A DNA stretch of 64,000 bases, taken from assembly GCF_000372725.1 (NCBI RefSeq), contig NW_005194698.1, positions 261,893-325,892 of the forward strand. The letters run 5' to 3'. This DNA is from Emiliania huxleyi CCMP1516. Lineage: Eukaryota > Haptophyta > Isochrysidales > Noelaerhabdaceae. Shown here in pieces: positions 1-12,856 of this stretch (the first letter of the stretch is position 1; the number at the start of each line of letters is the position of its first letter). Under the pieces are notes generated by a model that had not been told where the DNA came from, made no database searches, and saw only the letters and a list, made by a program, of their open reading frames with translations. The translations under genes and the position numbers were made by a program.

Positions 1-1240
1 CTCTTAAGGACCCAGGACCGCCCTTGGGGGCCAGGGCATCGCCATCGCCCTGAAGAAGGTTGTGTCGGGCCTCGTAGCCATGGGGCACCGGGATCCGATC
101 AGCCCAGGCATCCCCCCCCCCCCCCCCCTCCTAGGTCCTACCCCTCCCCTTCTCCTAGGTCCCACCCGTCGCCGCGCCCAGGGACCGAGTGATTAACGCA
201 CGGGGCCGGTTCGTCCATAGGGGCCGCGGGACCAGGGGAGGCGTCGCCCTGTCCGCGCCGCCCATCGCGTGGGCGCGGCTGCCGCCTCTGCTCCGCGCGC
301 GAGCAGGTCTTCGCGTCTCTCTTCAGACTCCCTCTGCGCTGAACAGGCTCGTCTCTGGGGTGCCGAGCGAGCGGGCAGAGCACGCCGAGTGCGAGACGAG
401 GTCGCCTTCGCAAGCCAGGCCGGCGGCGGGGAAGGGCGACTCTTCCTCCCTCGGAGCATACGCGAGCGTGCCCGTGCCGGAGCTCGGCGGCCGCCTCGGC
501 GGCCGCGGCCACGTCCTGAACGGCTTCGGCGCGCTCAGCGGCGGCGCGGCGGCGGCGTGCGGCGACTGCGAGCGAGACCGCGATGACATGCTATAGCCGC
601 AAGTGCCGGGGCGGATCATCCCGGCCGGCTTTTTGTGCTAGTTGAATTATCTATTATGATTTATGTGCGTAAGATCCAGTTCCAGAAAAAGAGCAGATCG
701 GAGATCGCGTAAAGATTGTCCAAGAGATCGACAGGCGCAGGTATTTCAGAGGTCCCAGGTCCGCTCACGGCTCACCGCTCAGGCCTCAGGGGTGCGTGCC
801 CCCTCGTAGGTGAAGTAGGGGCCACGACTAGGGCCACGCGAGAGGTGCGGCTGCGGGGAAGCAGGAAGGGAAAAAAACGGAAAGCGCTAAGCGGAAAAGC
901 CCACAACTTGCGCGGCCGGCGCCGCGCAGCCACTCTCAAAGCTCAAACCCAACACTTTACTCGCTCACACCTCACAGCAGCCGACACGAAAAACTCGGAC
1001 CCACGAAGACAAGGAGCGCGCGCCAATGGCCGCCTCCGTGACACTCCCACCTCCTGGGCCGGCGCGGGAGTTTTACTGCCGAGTTTCTCCCGGCCGGCCG
1101 CCTCCTGACACGCCCACTGACCGAGCCCATCGAAAAAAATTCGGCGCGCCGCACTGCTCTGACCCCTGCTCGCCCCTGCTCGCCACTGTCGCCTCGGTTG
1201 CCGAGGCTGCCGCGCACCCGCGCGCTACGCGACTACGAAC
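1..1240. other. No supported gene; GC-rich spacer
   Basis: Reading frames here are short, overlap on both strands and have the arginine/alanine/proline composition of frames produced by GC-rich DNA. A poly-C run lies near 113-128. I recognise no protein motif. The stretch may hold the edge of a gene lying outside the window. Confidence 0.5.
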
Positions 1241-1313
1241 TGCACCAGCTGGGCTCGAACCAACGACCAAAACGTCCCCGACCCGAACGCTGCACCAACT
1301 AGGCCACACCGCA
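1241..1313 (-). tRNA. Degenerate tRNA-like element (pol III A and B boxes)
   Basis: The minus strand is exactly 73 nt and reads as a tRNA-like fold. TGGCCTAGTTGG matches the A box and GGTTCGAGCCC the B box. The T arm is perfect: GTTGG pairs with CCAGC around a TTCGAGC loop. The acceptor arms TGCGGTG and TGGTGCA pair at six of seven positions, counting wobble. The D stem is poor, and the best anticodon stem gives a loop in the wrong register, so no amino acid can be assigned. A tRNA pseudogene or the head of a tRNA-derived SINE fits better than a working tRNA. Confidence 0.4.
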
Positions 1314-1891
1314 GGCTCGATATGCAATACGCACAAAACTGGCCGCTCATAAAGCACTACTCATTTGCCGAGGTCTGCATCTCGCAACACACACTTGACA
1401 GGGACAGACCAGGCGCAGGAAAAGGGAGCGGGGCCCGAATCCAAGGGACCACCCCGTCGGGCGGAGGAGCTGTGAACTCAGGTCCAGCAGGAAGGCTGCT
1501 GGCTCCTGACTCATCCCCCAAATCCCCCACACCTTGGCGGCCTGAAACCTTACCATTCCGACACCTCACACACACCCCTCCCCTAGGGCTAAGCAGTGCG
1601 CGAGCCCACCCGACTTCAGGCGAGACGTTGACCACTCCTTTGGAACAGTTCTGTCAGTGGCTGCACTAGACGCCCACAGAGGCGCGCGGCGCGGGCAGAT
1701 GACTAGGGGAGAAAAAGCGGAGAACCTAGCTCGCTGGGAGATGTGCGCAACCTAAAGACGGGAATAGGGGAGAAGTGTCAGTGTGAGGGGAGGGCGTAGG
1801 CTGGCGTTTTTGCCTTTGAAAACTGAACAGTTTTTTTTCACAGCAGCCGACACGCGCCCCGTGCCGCGTTCAACCAGCCCCTCTGCGAGTG

Positions 1892-3827
<1,936 letters not shown>

Positions 3828-4140
3828 GTACGTTTATAACCAATCGGCAATGGTGGTGAGATGGGCGACCGCGCGGCGTGTGAAGCGAAGCACGACCGCA
3901 AAATCGTGGCGAAAAAAGAAAGAGCGCGACATACCCTGGATGTGAGGCTGCCGACTGCACTCCAAGTGCTCCAAGTGCGACAAGCCGCACTGTCCCTCTG
4001 TGTTCGTGTGCGTCGCCCATGAAAGGAAGAAAGAAAGAAAACGGACAACCCAAGGGAGGGATGGGAGGACGGCACGCCGCCACCACACAGCTCACAGGGA
4101 TTTTAAGGAGAGGTGTGTGATGCGCTAGCCGTCGCCCACC

Positions 4141-4671
4141 CTAGGGAGTCTGCCTCTTCCTATCTCTCTTCGCAGTCTCTCGCCGCTTCTCGCTGCAACC
4201 TTCATGCCACCTCGCGGTCGTCCCACTCTCGTCGTTCTCTCCCTTGTCACTTCCTCCTCTTGTCGCGTCGTTCTCTTCTGCCTCGTCCTGCGACGCCGCC
4301 GCCTGCCGGTCCCTTGTTCTCGCGGCTTCTTTCGCCTTTCGGCGCAACTCCGTCCTCCTCGCGGCGTATCCTGGCCCCTCGAGTCTATCGAGCTCCCCTC
4401 GCGCAAGGACCACATTTCTGACTCCCACTCCGATCATTTGCCTCCAAGTCATGAGAGAGAGAGATTGTTTGTGTTTTGAGATTATTATTATTTTTGTTTG
4501 TGTTTTGTTGCAAGTCATGTCGTTGCTCAGGTCCACTCTCTCTTCGAACACTTGTGCCTCTACGGATGATGCCGGCGCTGGCGTCCCCTTCGGGTGCATC
4601 GTGACATCTAACAACTGAATTTCCACTGGTTCGTCCTCCTCGGAGTCCAGAAAGAAAGAAAGAAAACGCAC
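4141..4671 (-). CDS. Possible hypothetical protein (weak)
   Basis: This frame is open for about 176 codons on the minus strand. It has two stretches of protein-like composition, an acidic segment near the start and a charged glutamate/arginine-rich end, separated by a low-complexity middle that could be an intron. It lacks a clear ATG at its upstream end and no family is recognised. It may be a chance frame. Confidence 0.2.
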   Translation of the reverse strand: MRFLSFFLDSEEDEPVEIQLLDVTMHPKGTPAPASSVEAQVFEERVDLSNDMTCNKTQTKIIIISKHKQSLSLMTWRQMIGVGVRNVVLARGELDRLEGPGYAARRTELRRKAKEAARTRDRQAAASQDEAEENDATRGGSDKGENDESGTTARWHEGCSEKRRETAKRDRKRQTP

Positions 4672-5016
4672 AACCCAAGGGAGGGATGGGAGGAGTCCAT
4701 CTCTCCCTGGAGATGAATGGTGTATTTATTTTTTACACAGGCGAGCCACCCTGGCTGACAGCACACACGGCAGGCCACCCTTGGGTGATGCTCTGATAAA
4801 CCCTCTGGATCTTCGACAAAGGTCGGATATTTCTTTTTTCAAAGTGCAAGGTGTGAATACGAGGTTTATGATAGGGCTACTACGACGAACTATGCGGCAA
4901 TCGACTGGGCGCCTGGCGCCCGACCACCCCCGCGCAAAGACCTCGTAGTCGTCCTCTCATAGTACATAGACCAGCGCACAGCGCCATTGGACGTATTTTC
5001 TTCTCAATAACAAGGC

Positions 5017-5060
<44 letters not shown>
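5017..5060. repeat. (AG)n microsatellite
   Basis: An uninterrupted run of about 22 AG dinucleotides in the spacer before the dioxygenase-like gene. Confidence 0.9.
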
Positions 5061-5065
<5 letters not shown>

Positions 5066-5378
5066 AGAAGCCAAGAAGAAATGTGGCACACAGAGTTCTC
5101 CTTCTGTCTGAGAGAGAGAACAGCGCCATACGTGTCTTCTTCTCAATAATCGGGTCGCTCCTCATCGCAAACCCTGTCAGCAGAGTCCTCCTACGGGAAT
5201 GTACGTAAGAGCCACATACACTGAGAGAGAGAAATAACAAGCTGTGACTTGGCTGTGAACACCGTCGCACGTCCCATGTGTGTTGGCTTGTACCCCCAGT
5301 CGCGGTGGCGTCCATCGCCAGGCTCCCTAGCTCAACCGACGACCCTTCGGGATCGACGGCCGATCGTCATCGCTCTCG

Positions 5379-6362
5379 ATGCTCATCGGGACGTTGCTGC
5401 TTCTGTCCCACCAGCAAACTGCCCTCGCCGAGCCCACGGAGTGCCACAATTCGTTCACGACGTCGCCCGAGGGTGGACAGGACCAGGTCTTCTCCACTCC
5501 GTTTGTGTCGCTAGGCTTGGAGGCTCCGCCACAGCCGCTCATGCCGAAGCACGGCTGGCGGACAGAGCAAGAGCTTGAGGCTGTCATCCACGCTCTCGCA
5601 GAGGACGGCGCAGTCTTGCTCGAGGGCGTGGTCGATCCGAGCGTCGCGCTGAGCCTTCGCACCCACTTCTACGATGACCTCATCCGCCACCCGAACATGG
5701 AGGAGGCGATCCGTGAGCTCGGTGCGGCTAACAACTCGGAGGCCTTCTACGTGGCGGAGCGGCGGGTTGGGGGCCTGCGCGTGCGCCGCAATGGCGCACG
5801 CGGCCGCTTCGACCTGAAGCCATTCGACCGGCGCGACGCGGGGGTTCTTGTGCAGTCGCTCGGCCTCGACTCTCTGTTCGAGCCCTTCCTTCTTCCGCCG
5901 CCGCTCCGCACGCTCCTCGCTTCCGTTGTGCAGGCGCCAACGGGCTGGCGCGTGAAGAATGCTGGAGCGCTGACCACCTTTCCGCACGCACACACGGGGC
6001 AGTGGCACCGCGATATCGGAGACGGCCTCTTCGGGAACGAGAGCCTAGACCTGAGCCTGCCGGACTACTACTTTGCCGCTCTGTGCCCGCTGGACGAGAC
6101 GACGGTCGAGCAGGGCTCCGAGCTGCTCCTTGGCTCGCACACCGTCCTCGCGGGCGGACTGGGCGAGGCGATCTCAGCAGGGCGCGTGCGCCGCGTGATA
6201 GCTGCTGCAAAGCCAGGCGACGTCCTCTTCTTCAGCGGCAAGGTCGTGCACCGCGGCATGCCCAATCCGACCGAGTCCACGCGCTCGCTGGTGTACACGG
6301 TCTATACTGCAAAGTGGTTCGAGCAGGGCCGTGACGCGTCGCGCGAAATGTACACCGGCTGA
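5379..6362 (+). CDS. Phytanoyl-CoA dioxygenase (PhyH)-like protein
   Basis: A single-exon 327-aa protein. The first 18 residues form a hydrophobic signal-like segment (LIGTLLLL) ending before AEPTEC, so secretion or organelle targeting is likely. The rest is a PhyH-type double-stranded beta-helix of the Fe(II)/2-oxoglutarate oxygenases. The HxD motif is H210/D212 in GQWHRDIGD; the distal histidine is H291 in KVVHRGMPNP; R302 in ESTRSLVY is placed to bind 2-oxoglutarate; SELLLGSH and KPGDVLFF are typical flanking strands. All metal and cosubstrate ligands appear present, so it should be an active oxygenase, but the substrate cannot be read from the sequence. The family also includes halogenases and hydroxylases of small metabolites. 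ATG at 5379 gives a natural signal peptide. Confidence 0.85.
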   Translation: MLIGTLLLLSHQQTALAEPTECHNSFTTSPEGGQDQVFSTPFVSLGLEAPPQPLMPKHGWRTEQELEAVIHALAEDGAVLLEGVVDPSVALSLRTHFYDDLIRHPNMEEAIRELGAANNSEAFYVAERRVGGLRVRRNGARGRFDLKPFDRRDAGVLVQSLGLDSLFEPFLLPPPLRTLLASVVQAPTGWRVKNAGALTTFPHAHTGQWHRDIGDGLFGNESLDLSLPDYYFAALCPLDETTVEQGSELLLGSHTVLAGGLGEAISAGRVRRVIAAAKPGDVLFFSGKVVHRGMPNPTESTRSLVYTVYTAKWFEQGRDASREMYTG

Positions 6363-6880
6363 GAGGAGGCTCGACTGCGCATAAGTGCGGTCTTGGTCTC
6401 TCTTGGAGCCACAGAGCAGATGGCGCTAGCCAGAAACTCCGCCCTCGTCTCGCGTGTGTCTCGTCCGGTTAAGGCAGGCGTGAGAGTGAAAGGTGTTCCC
6501 CGCGACTGCAGCGCACCGCGGCCGCGCCGTCGCACCGGCGCGCGTGTGCCCCTCTCGTCGTCGCTCACGTGATGCTCCAAACCGCGGTTTGTCTCCTCTT
6601 CCTAGCGAGCCGTACACGTCTTCCACACCATCCACGCCACACCTCCTGACCAGTGCGGGGCTCGGTCGTGAGTCGTGTGCGGTGTGGCGAAGCGTGGCGT
6701 GTGAAACGGCTGCGCCCTGCAGTGACCCCGCTTGCGGCAGCGTCCGAAAATGTATCCGGCTGGTCCTCTCCTCGTTTCTCACGCGTCCTTTCTGACAGGA
6801 TTACACAAAATCCGCGTAGGCGACTGGGGCCGCCTTCTCGGCAGCGCGCTCGCGGCGCGCTGTCTACTCAGAGTCTAATC

Positions 6881-7013
6881 AGGCTAACGTAATCCCTGTT
6901 TGAGCGGCCTGCGAGGCCGAGGTCCCCCCACTGGGGTCCCGCAAAGATCTAGGCTAAACGTAGTCCCTGTTTGAGCGGCGCAGTGGGCCGAGGTCCCCAC
7001 TGGGGTAGCTCAC
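6881..7013. repeat. Two-copy tandem repeat, about 65 bp
   Basis: The unit (GGCTAA)CGTAATCCCTGTTTGAG, then CGGC, GGCCGAGGTCCCC and CACTGGGGT, occurs twice in a row, from about 6890 and from about 6952. It lies just before a larger direct duplication. Confidence 0.7.
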
Positions 7014-7435
7014 AAGACACACAGCCAGCTGGCTGCCACACACCCTGAGTTGGCGTTCACATAACTCAAGGCCGCGCCCCCCCCCTGTCGCCTCCCCCAG
7101 CCAAGGTGCCGAAGGAACAAACAAGGGCACAACAACACAACAGACGACAGGGGGCAGGCTTGCTCGTCCTATGTATGTATGTAGGAAGGTGAAGAACAGT
7201 CAGGCTCGGACTGGACACCAACGCGGTATGGGTGGACGCAAGACAGATGATGACGACACGCACGAGCGACACACAGACACAAACAAGCTCACGGGACACA
7301 CAGCCAGCGGGCTGCCACACATCCTGAGTGGGCGTACACATCACTCAGGCCACGTCCCCCCTGTCGCCCCCCCCAGCACTCCAAGGTGCCAAGAGACAAA
7401 CAACAGCACAACAACACAGACAGGCGACAGGGGCG
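7014..7435. repeat. Direct duplication of about 140 bp
   Basis: The block at about 7014-7155 (starting near acacacagccagctggctgc, ending with cgacagggg) is repeated at about 7295-7435 with small differences. The unique DNA between the copies contains a segment that recurs at 47949 (see findings). No coding potential is seen. Confidence 0.75.
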
Positions 7436-7795
7436 AACGTGTGAGACTAGAGCAGGCTTGCTCCGCCTCTAGCAATCTCGTCGCCGGCCGCAAGGCACGG
7501 ACGAGACCGTGTGTGGGGTCTTGTGAGGTGTCTATGGACGCCCTCCTCACAGTCTAGCGGCCAGCCGCCAGCCCTATCTCGCACTCATGGGTGACGACAG
7601 TTCATTGGATGAGTGGTTGCGAGCAGAGGCGCGTGTGCTGAATCTAGATCGCACGCCGTGGCATATGACTTGGGTAGGCGTGCGACCGCAGCGCGCCCGC
7701 CGAAGGCAGCAATCTCCGCCGACCGCTAAAGAAGAATTTTCAGAAATTTCTTTTTGGGCCACAGGGAGCAACCTGTGGCACCTCTCACCTCTCCA

Positions 7796-8695
7796 ATGTC
7801 GCTGATCGCGGACATTCAAGTGGTGCCCAGCCCCACTGGCACCGAGGCGGACTGCTTCAAGCACGTCAATGCCGCCATCGCCGTGATCACAGCCTCGGGA
7901 CTCAAGCACTCGGTTGGCGCCCTCGGCACCACAGTCGAGGGACGCGCGGACGCTGTTTGGAGGGTGGCGCGCGAGGCGTTTGACGCGTGCCTGAAGAGCG
8001 GCGCTGAGAAGGAGCTCATGTACCTCAAGCTCTACCGCGGCGACCACACCGTTTCAGAGCTCGAGGAGAGCGGCGCAGCAGCGGCGGCGGCGGCGCGGCC
8101 GGTTGCGCGCCCGGATGATCGGCCGGCGGCGGCGTCCCGCGCGGCAGTCGCCAACCCGAACCCCGACCGCGCGTCTCGCGACCGCACCTCCGCCTCGCGC
8201 CCCGCCTCTGGGATGAGGCCGCCCGGCTCGGGCTTCTCGCTCGACCACCGCGCCGTGCGGGACCGCACCTCCCGCACCTTCTTCGAGGCGGGCCCCGCCC
8301 CGCCGCCGCGCGAGCTGCACGCCGCCCGCCGAGTGCAGCAGCCCGCCTCGGTCCCGAAGCGGCGCGAGGCGCCGCCAGACGAGAGGCCTCCGCGCGGGCG
8401 GCCGCCCAAGGGCAAGGCTTGCGTCCCCTCCCTCGGACGGGTGGACAGCGCGCCGCCTCCTCCGCCTGCGCGCGCCGCGCCGCCCGCCGCCAAGAAGAAG
8501 GCCGTGGCGGCGGCGGCGGCGGCGGCGGGCTCCAAGCAGGCCGCCCCGCCCCGCCGCCGCCCCGCGGCCGCCGCCCCCGCCGCTCGCAGCCGGCACGCTA
8601 GCCTCCCGCCCGCTCGCGCCAAGCCGCCGCCGCCGCCGCCCGTCCTCAACCTGATGCCGGGCCGGCCGGCGCGCGACCGGCACGCCGCGGCCTAG
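7796..8695 (+). CDS. MTH1187/YqgV-type thiamine-binding-fold protein with basic tail
   Basis: ATG at 7796 gives 299 aa. Residues 1-92 match the small MTH1187/UPF0045 ferredoxin-like fold known to bind thiamine in bacteria: a first strand LIADIQVVP, helix ADCFKHVNAAIAVITASG, then LKHSVGALGTTVEG and a long helix ending before LMYLKLYRGD. After residue 95 the protein changes to a 200-residue tail rich in alanine, proline and arginine, with an AT-hook-like core (PRGRPPKGK). The bacterial family is about 100 aa, so the tail is an extension. The tail frame is open and has fewer stops than the others, but GC-rich DNA makes its reality less sure. A T-rich motif (TTTCTTTTTGGG) lies about 45 nt upstream of the ATG. 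Confidence 0.65.
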   Translation: MSLIADIQVVPSPTGTEADCFKHVNAAIAVITASGLKHSVGALGTTVEGRADAVWRVAREAFDACLKSGAEKELMYLKLYRGDHTVSELEESGAAAAAAARPVARPDDRPAAASRAAVANPNPDRASRDRTSASRPASGMRPPGSGFSLDHRAVRDRTSRTFFEAGPAPPPRELHAARRVQQPASVPKRREAPPDERPPRGRPPKGKACVPSLGRVDSAPPPPPARAAPPAAKKKAVAAAAAAAGSKQAAPPRRRPAAAAPAARSRHASLPPARAKPPPPPPVLNLMPGRPARDRHAAA

Positions 8696-8737
8696 ATGCC
8701 GCAACGTCACTCGCACCGCAGACACTCGCCTCTCTAG

Positions 8738-9088
8738 CCAGCACCGGCGCCTCACCCTCGCTCCTGCTGTGCTGCTGCACGCCCTGCGCGGCGGAGAGGA
8801 GGCGCGGCTCCTGCTGCCGCTGCAAGCCCCAGCCGCAGGCGCTCCCCCCCCTCTAGGCCCGCGGCCACCTTCTTCGTCGCCGGCCCTGCGCCGCCGCCTC
8901 GCCAGCTGCACGCGGCGGCGCGCGAGCTGCAGCAGGGCGCAGCGCCCAGGCCGCCGCCGGCCGCCTCCAAGCCTCGCGCCAAGCGGCCGGCGGCGGCGGC
9001 GGCGGCGCCCGCCCTGAAGCGCCCCCGCGGCCGAGCGCCGAGCGGCATGGTGTGGGACGCGGAGGCGGGCTGGGTGGCCGCGGACTAG
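8738..9088 (+). other. Possible alternative 3' exon, related to the preceding tail
   Basis: An open frame of about 116 codons ends at a stop near 9088 and has no convincing ATG. It contains TFFVAGPAPPPRQLHAA, which closely resembles TFFEAGPAPPPRELHAA in the upstream basic tail, then a lysine/arginine-rich end with PRGRAPSGM. It could be a 3' exon spliced to the thiamine-fold gene or a decayed duplicate of the tail. Confidence 0.35.
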
Positions 9089-9709
9089 AGGCGGCCGCGC
9101 ACCCGGGGGAGAAAGATGCATGTGGGTTGCGCAATGTACTAGGCGTCGTGGGGCTGTGCGCAGTACAAGTATGTCGAGAGAGAGAGAGCGCGCGCGGAGA
9201 GCGAGAGATGAGAGAAGGGTGCGAGGGTGTCTCGCACATGACTCATCGGCCGGGACAAAGAAGTTCCGTACCCGTGCGTCGGGGCGGTATACCGCTGGCC
9301 GCGGGCGCGCGCGCGCGCCGTGGGGCGAGCTCTCACCCGTACGCCGTAGAGCCGTAGAGGCTAGAGAGCGTGCGAGGCGGGACTTTTGTGATTTGTCGAT
9401 GTCGCTTGTCGCTAGACGAAGTGCTGCACCTTTTTGAGAATTTCCCCGGATAACAATACAAGAAAGACACACTGTCCATACTCACGGTACTAAGTCGGTA
9501 AGTCGCAGTAGCAGTATAGGCAGAGTCAAAGAAGAGAGAGGACCCTCGCGCGCCGCGCGGAAAAAAAGAGAGAGTGGCAAGTGCAGGCTGTGGGTCTTCT
9601 CGTTCGGTTCACACGAGACGTGGCCCGCTAGTAGAGGCCGCTGTGGGCCTGCGGCGCAAGGGGGCGGGCTAGCAGCACGCGGGCTAGCCGGGTGTACACG
9701 CGCGCCTCC

Positions 9710-12645
9710 TCACGCGCTCAGCAGCGTGCTAGGTGCGAACGCAGCGCTGCCAGCCGCGGCAGCCGCCTCTTGCGCCTCGGCGCCGGTCGGAAGCAAGGCC
9801 GCCTTGCGGACCTCGTACCTATTGGCAGGCAGCCGGGTCACGGCCCCTGCTCGGTTGCCGCTGCGCGGGGTCTCTTCGCGTGCCGGCTCTTTGGGCGGAG
9901 GCGCGAGGGGCCCCACCAGGTGACGTCCCAGGCGAGGCCGCTCGCGTGCAGGAGGCCCACGAAGCAGTGGCCCGGAAGATCGCCCCACTTGCCGGGCCGG
10001 ACGGCGAGGCCTGCTCACAGGCACGGGGTGTGAACAGCGCCTCTTCACAGGTGGCCACTTGCCGGGCCGGACGGCGAGCGGGGGGGTACGCATGGCGGTG
10101 GCCGTGCATCTCGGTCAGATCTCGGTCTAGAGGATCTCGGCTATCTCTCAAGCGCCGGGGTACGCATGGTGGTGGTCGTGCGAGTCCTCGCCGACGGCAG
10201 GCGAGATGAACAGGGCGACGGCCTCGACGGGGCGGGGGCGGGAGGTACATAGCTCACTCGTTGGTGTGGGGAGGGCGCTGGGCGGGGGCTGGAGGAGAGG
10301 GATGCCTCTCGGCTGAGAGAGGCACTATGCTGAGAGAGGCCGGCCGGCGTGGTGTGGCTTCCAGTAGGAGAGGGGGAGGGGGAGTGAGCCAATCTCAACC
10401 AGCTGATCGGCTGCGGAGGGGGGAGACGCCTCGAGGAGGAGGTAGAGGGGCCACTCTCGCAGCAAGCCGGCGGTCGCATGCCGAGCGTAGTTTGTCGGGT
10501 CGTCAACGGCAACGCACCTGCCTCAACGGAGACTCGTGTCGTGGGAGAGGAGGTGGCCTAGTCTAGTCAGGCCACGCCGAGACGGCCACGCACTCGCTGC
10601 GCGCGGCCTCGTGCTTCTTGGCCATGGAAGGCGGGAGGCCGGCGGCCTCCTCCTCCTCCGCCCGCCTCGCCGCCTCGCCACGCATGGAACGGTACTCCCT
10701 TCATTGGTTGTCGCTTGAGAATCCATGTGAATAATGCGTACTGACCTCGCCGAGCGGGTGGTTGCGCACGTTGAACCAGAGTGTCGAAGTGAGCCCCGTC
10801 CACGACGTTGTGAAGCAGACCTAGACGCGGGTCCCCCACGTAGAGGCGGGAAGAGAAGAGCTCGCCACACACTAGCGTCCAATCCGGCGGTCCAGCAGAC
10901 CTGGCCACACGCGAACTGTGAAGAGGACGGCGTCACAACGGCGCCCCTTGCCCCCGAGGACGGGGGTGGGCGGAGCAGAACCCACAGCCCGGCCGGCCCA
11001 AACGCGGCGTACGCGGCGGCGAACTCAGCCAGCGGCGGGAGGAAGGCGAGCGAGTCGACGAGCCGCATGGCGACGCCGTCGATGTGCTTTGGCGCGAACC
11101 TGGCGAGGCCGCGCGGGGAGTGAAACGGGACGGCTGTGAGGAGGACACTCGCCGAGCTCTGGCGCAAACCGCTCGTCCACGGCCATGCTCGAGCGTGCTG
11201 CGTCGATCGAACACCCTCCGATAAAGAAGGAGAGCGCGCAGAGGCGGCCGACGAGCGCGGGGGAGTGCGGGTCGAGCGGCGACGTGTCGCAGAAGCGGTG
11301 ATGCGCCTACTCTCGCGATGAGTTGAAGCATCCAGTCAATAACCTCGAGCCGGCGACGTGTCACAGCAGCGGCGTGTGGCGCGCCTGCTCGCAGATCAAA
11401 GAACCAGTGCGCAATCTCTGAGTCGAGTCGGCGACACGGTGTGCGCAAGTGGTGGCGTGCCCGGTGGCGCGACGCCCACCAGAGCGGCCCGCCCTGGAAG
11501 GCGAGGCAGCCGACGGCGGCGAGGACGAGCCCGGTGGCGGGCCGCACCTGCTCACATCCGGAGGGGCGTGACGAGACGCTAGTCACGTTTTCACAGGCGC
11601 AGCTGCACGGTCGTCACCTGCTCACGGAGGGGCGTGAGCCTCTGCACAGGAGGAGGAGGAGCCCGGCGGCGGGTCGGGACGTGGAAGGCGGCGTGGGCGG
11701 CCCATCGGTGGAGTATGACGGACATGCAGACGCCGTTCTTGAAGACGAGGAGGGCGGGCAGCGCGAGCAGTGCGAGGAGAGGGTGGGGTACCTGCGTCGA
11801 GAATCCAGGGTGTGTGACTGCGAACAGACCGCGAGTGCTACAGAATGCAGTTGAACACGTGTCCTCTCGAGTGCTCCTATGATGACCTCTTGTGTTCTAT
11901 GAGCATCTACACTGTGAGGCACCACCGCCGCCGAGCCGATGCCGGTGAGGGAGGCGACTTGGAGCGGCAGCAGGACAGTCACCATCGCGAGCTGGGCAAA
12001 GTTGGGCCCCTGCGAGAAGGGCGTCGCTGGTCGCCCCGCCGCCAGCCGCCAGTCCTCGCGGCACATCCGCCAGCCGCTGACGGAGAGGGAGAGCGCGACG
12101 GCGACGGCGACGGCGAGGTGGGCCGGAGGAAGGAGGGAGAGCAGGTAGACGGCGGGGCAGAGCATGGTCAGAGGAGATAGGATCATGAAGGGACGGAGCC
12201 CGACCGCCCAGAAGCGCGGCGGCGCGTGGCCGGCAGCGATCAGCGCCTGCGTGGCTGGCGAGTGCCGCTCGCGAGTCGGCGGCCAGCACCGGGATGCGGC
12301 CTCATGAGGCGGAACCGCAAAGCCTCTTTGCTCGGCCACAGTGGAGAGCGAGTCAAACTCGTTGAGCAGGAGGTTGTACTCGCGCGGAATCATGGTGAAA
12401 GAGAGCAAGAAGGCAACCAACGTATTGATCGCCTCTCTTCCTGCGCCGGTCGTGGCCATGCCGTCTGCTTTAGCGACTGCCGGCGACGGCTCATTGTGTT
12501 CATCAGCAGCCGCGGTGACCAGCAATGCGGTTCTGCTGTCGCTCCTCACTGCATCGCTGCAGACTGTCCCTTGTAATGTGAGAGAGTGCGTTGTGTTCGA
12601 AATAAAGCGGCGAAGGAGCGCGGCGACAAGCTTGCAGTCTACCAT
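9710..12645 (-). CDS. Membrane acyl-lipid/acyl-CoA desaturase (delta-9 type), nine exons
   Basis: Nine exons on the minus strand join in frame to about 506 aa: 12645-11923, 11791-11681, 11547-11461, 11306-11170, 11099-10982, 10820-10746, 10222-10156, 10010-9917, 9818-9710. The product has the desaturase His-boxes: HRWAAH after a membrane segment; HRAHH, assembled only by splicing (SRHR + AHHRFCDTSPLDPHSP); and DSHDHHHAYP near the C-terminus, followed by the usual LHASGLAWDVTW. GCLAFQGGPLWWAS before box 2 is typical of the delta-9 class. The enzyme should insert a double bond using an external electron donor, in ER or plastid membranes. A 200-residue N-terminal region with its own hydrophobic stretches is extra. 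Introns 3 and 7 use GC donors. Most introns start with a copy of the next exon start; intron 7 also holds decayed copies of the box-3 region. Confidence 0.8.
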
Positions 12646-12856
12646 TCGATGGTCTGGCTAAAACGGATCGAGCTGCATCACCCGGAAGAATTAAAGATAG
12701 AAGCGCAAGGCGGGCCATTAGAAAGTGCTTTCTTTTTTTTTTCGGGACGTGACTGCTCAATCGCGTCTCAGGCTCCACCTTGAGGCGGCTTGCGGCGGCG
12801 GCTTACGCCGTGACACACGCACCGACGCCTGCGCGTCCTCGCGCCCCCCGAGACCT

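Larger units (their letters stand above)
3840..5378. other. Spacer with a duplicated 45-bp segment
   Basis: The segment gaaagaaagaaaac followed by acaacccaagggagggatggg occurs at about 4027-4073 and again at about 4652-4695. It lies close to possible gene starts on the minus strand, so it may be a duplicated leader or promoter piece. An (AG)n microsatellite is listed separately. Confidence 0.5.

Noticed and set aside
5017..5060. GAGA-factor type promoter
   Set aside because: A plain dinucleotide microsatellite more than 300 bp from the nearest start codon; nothing else supports a regulatory role.
12226..12576. + strand frames opposite the desaturase first exon
   Set aside because: No motif; the minus strand joins in frame to all three His-boxes.
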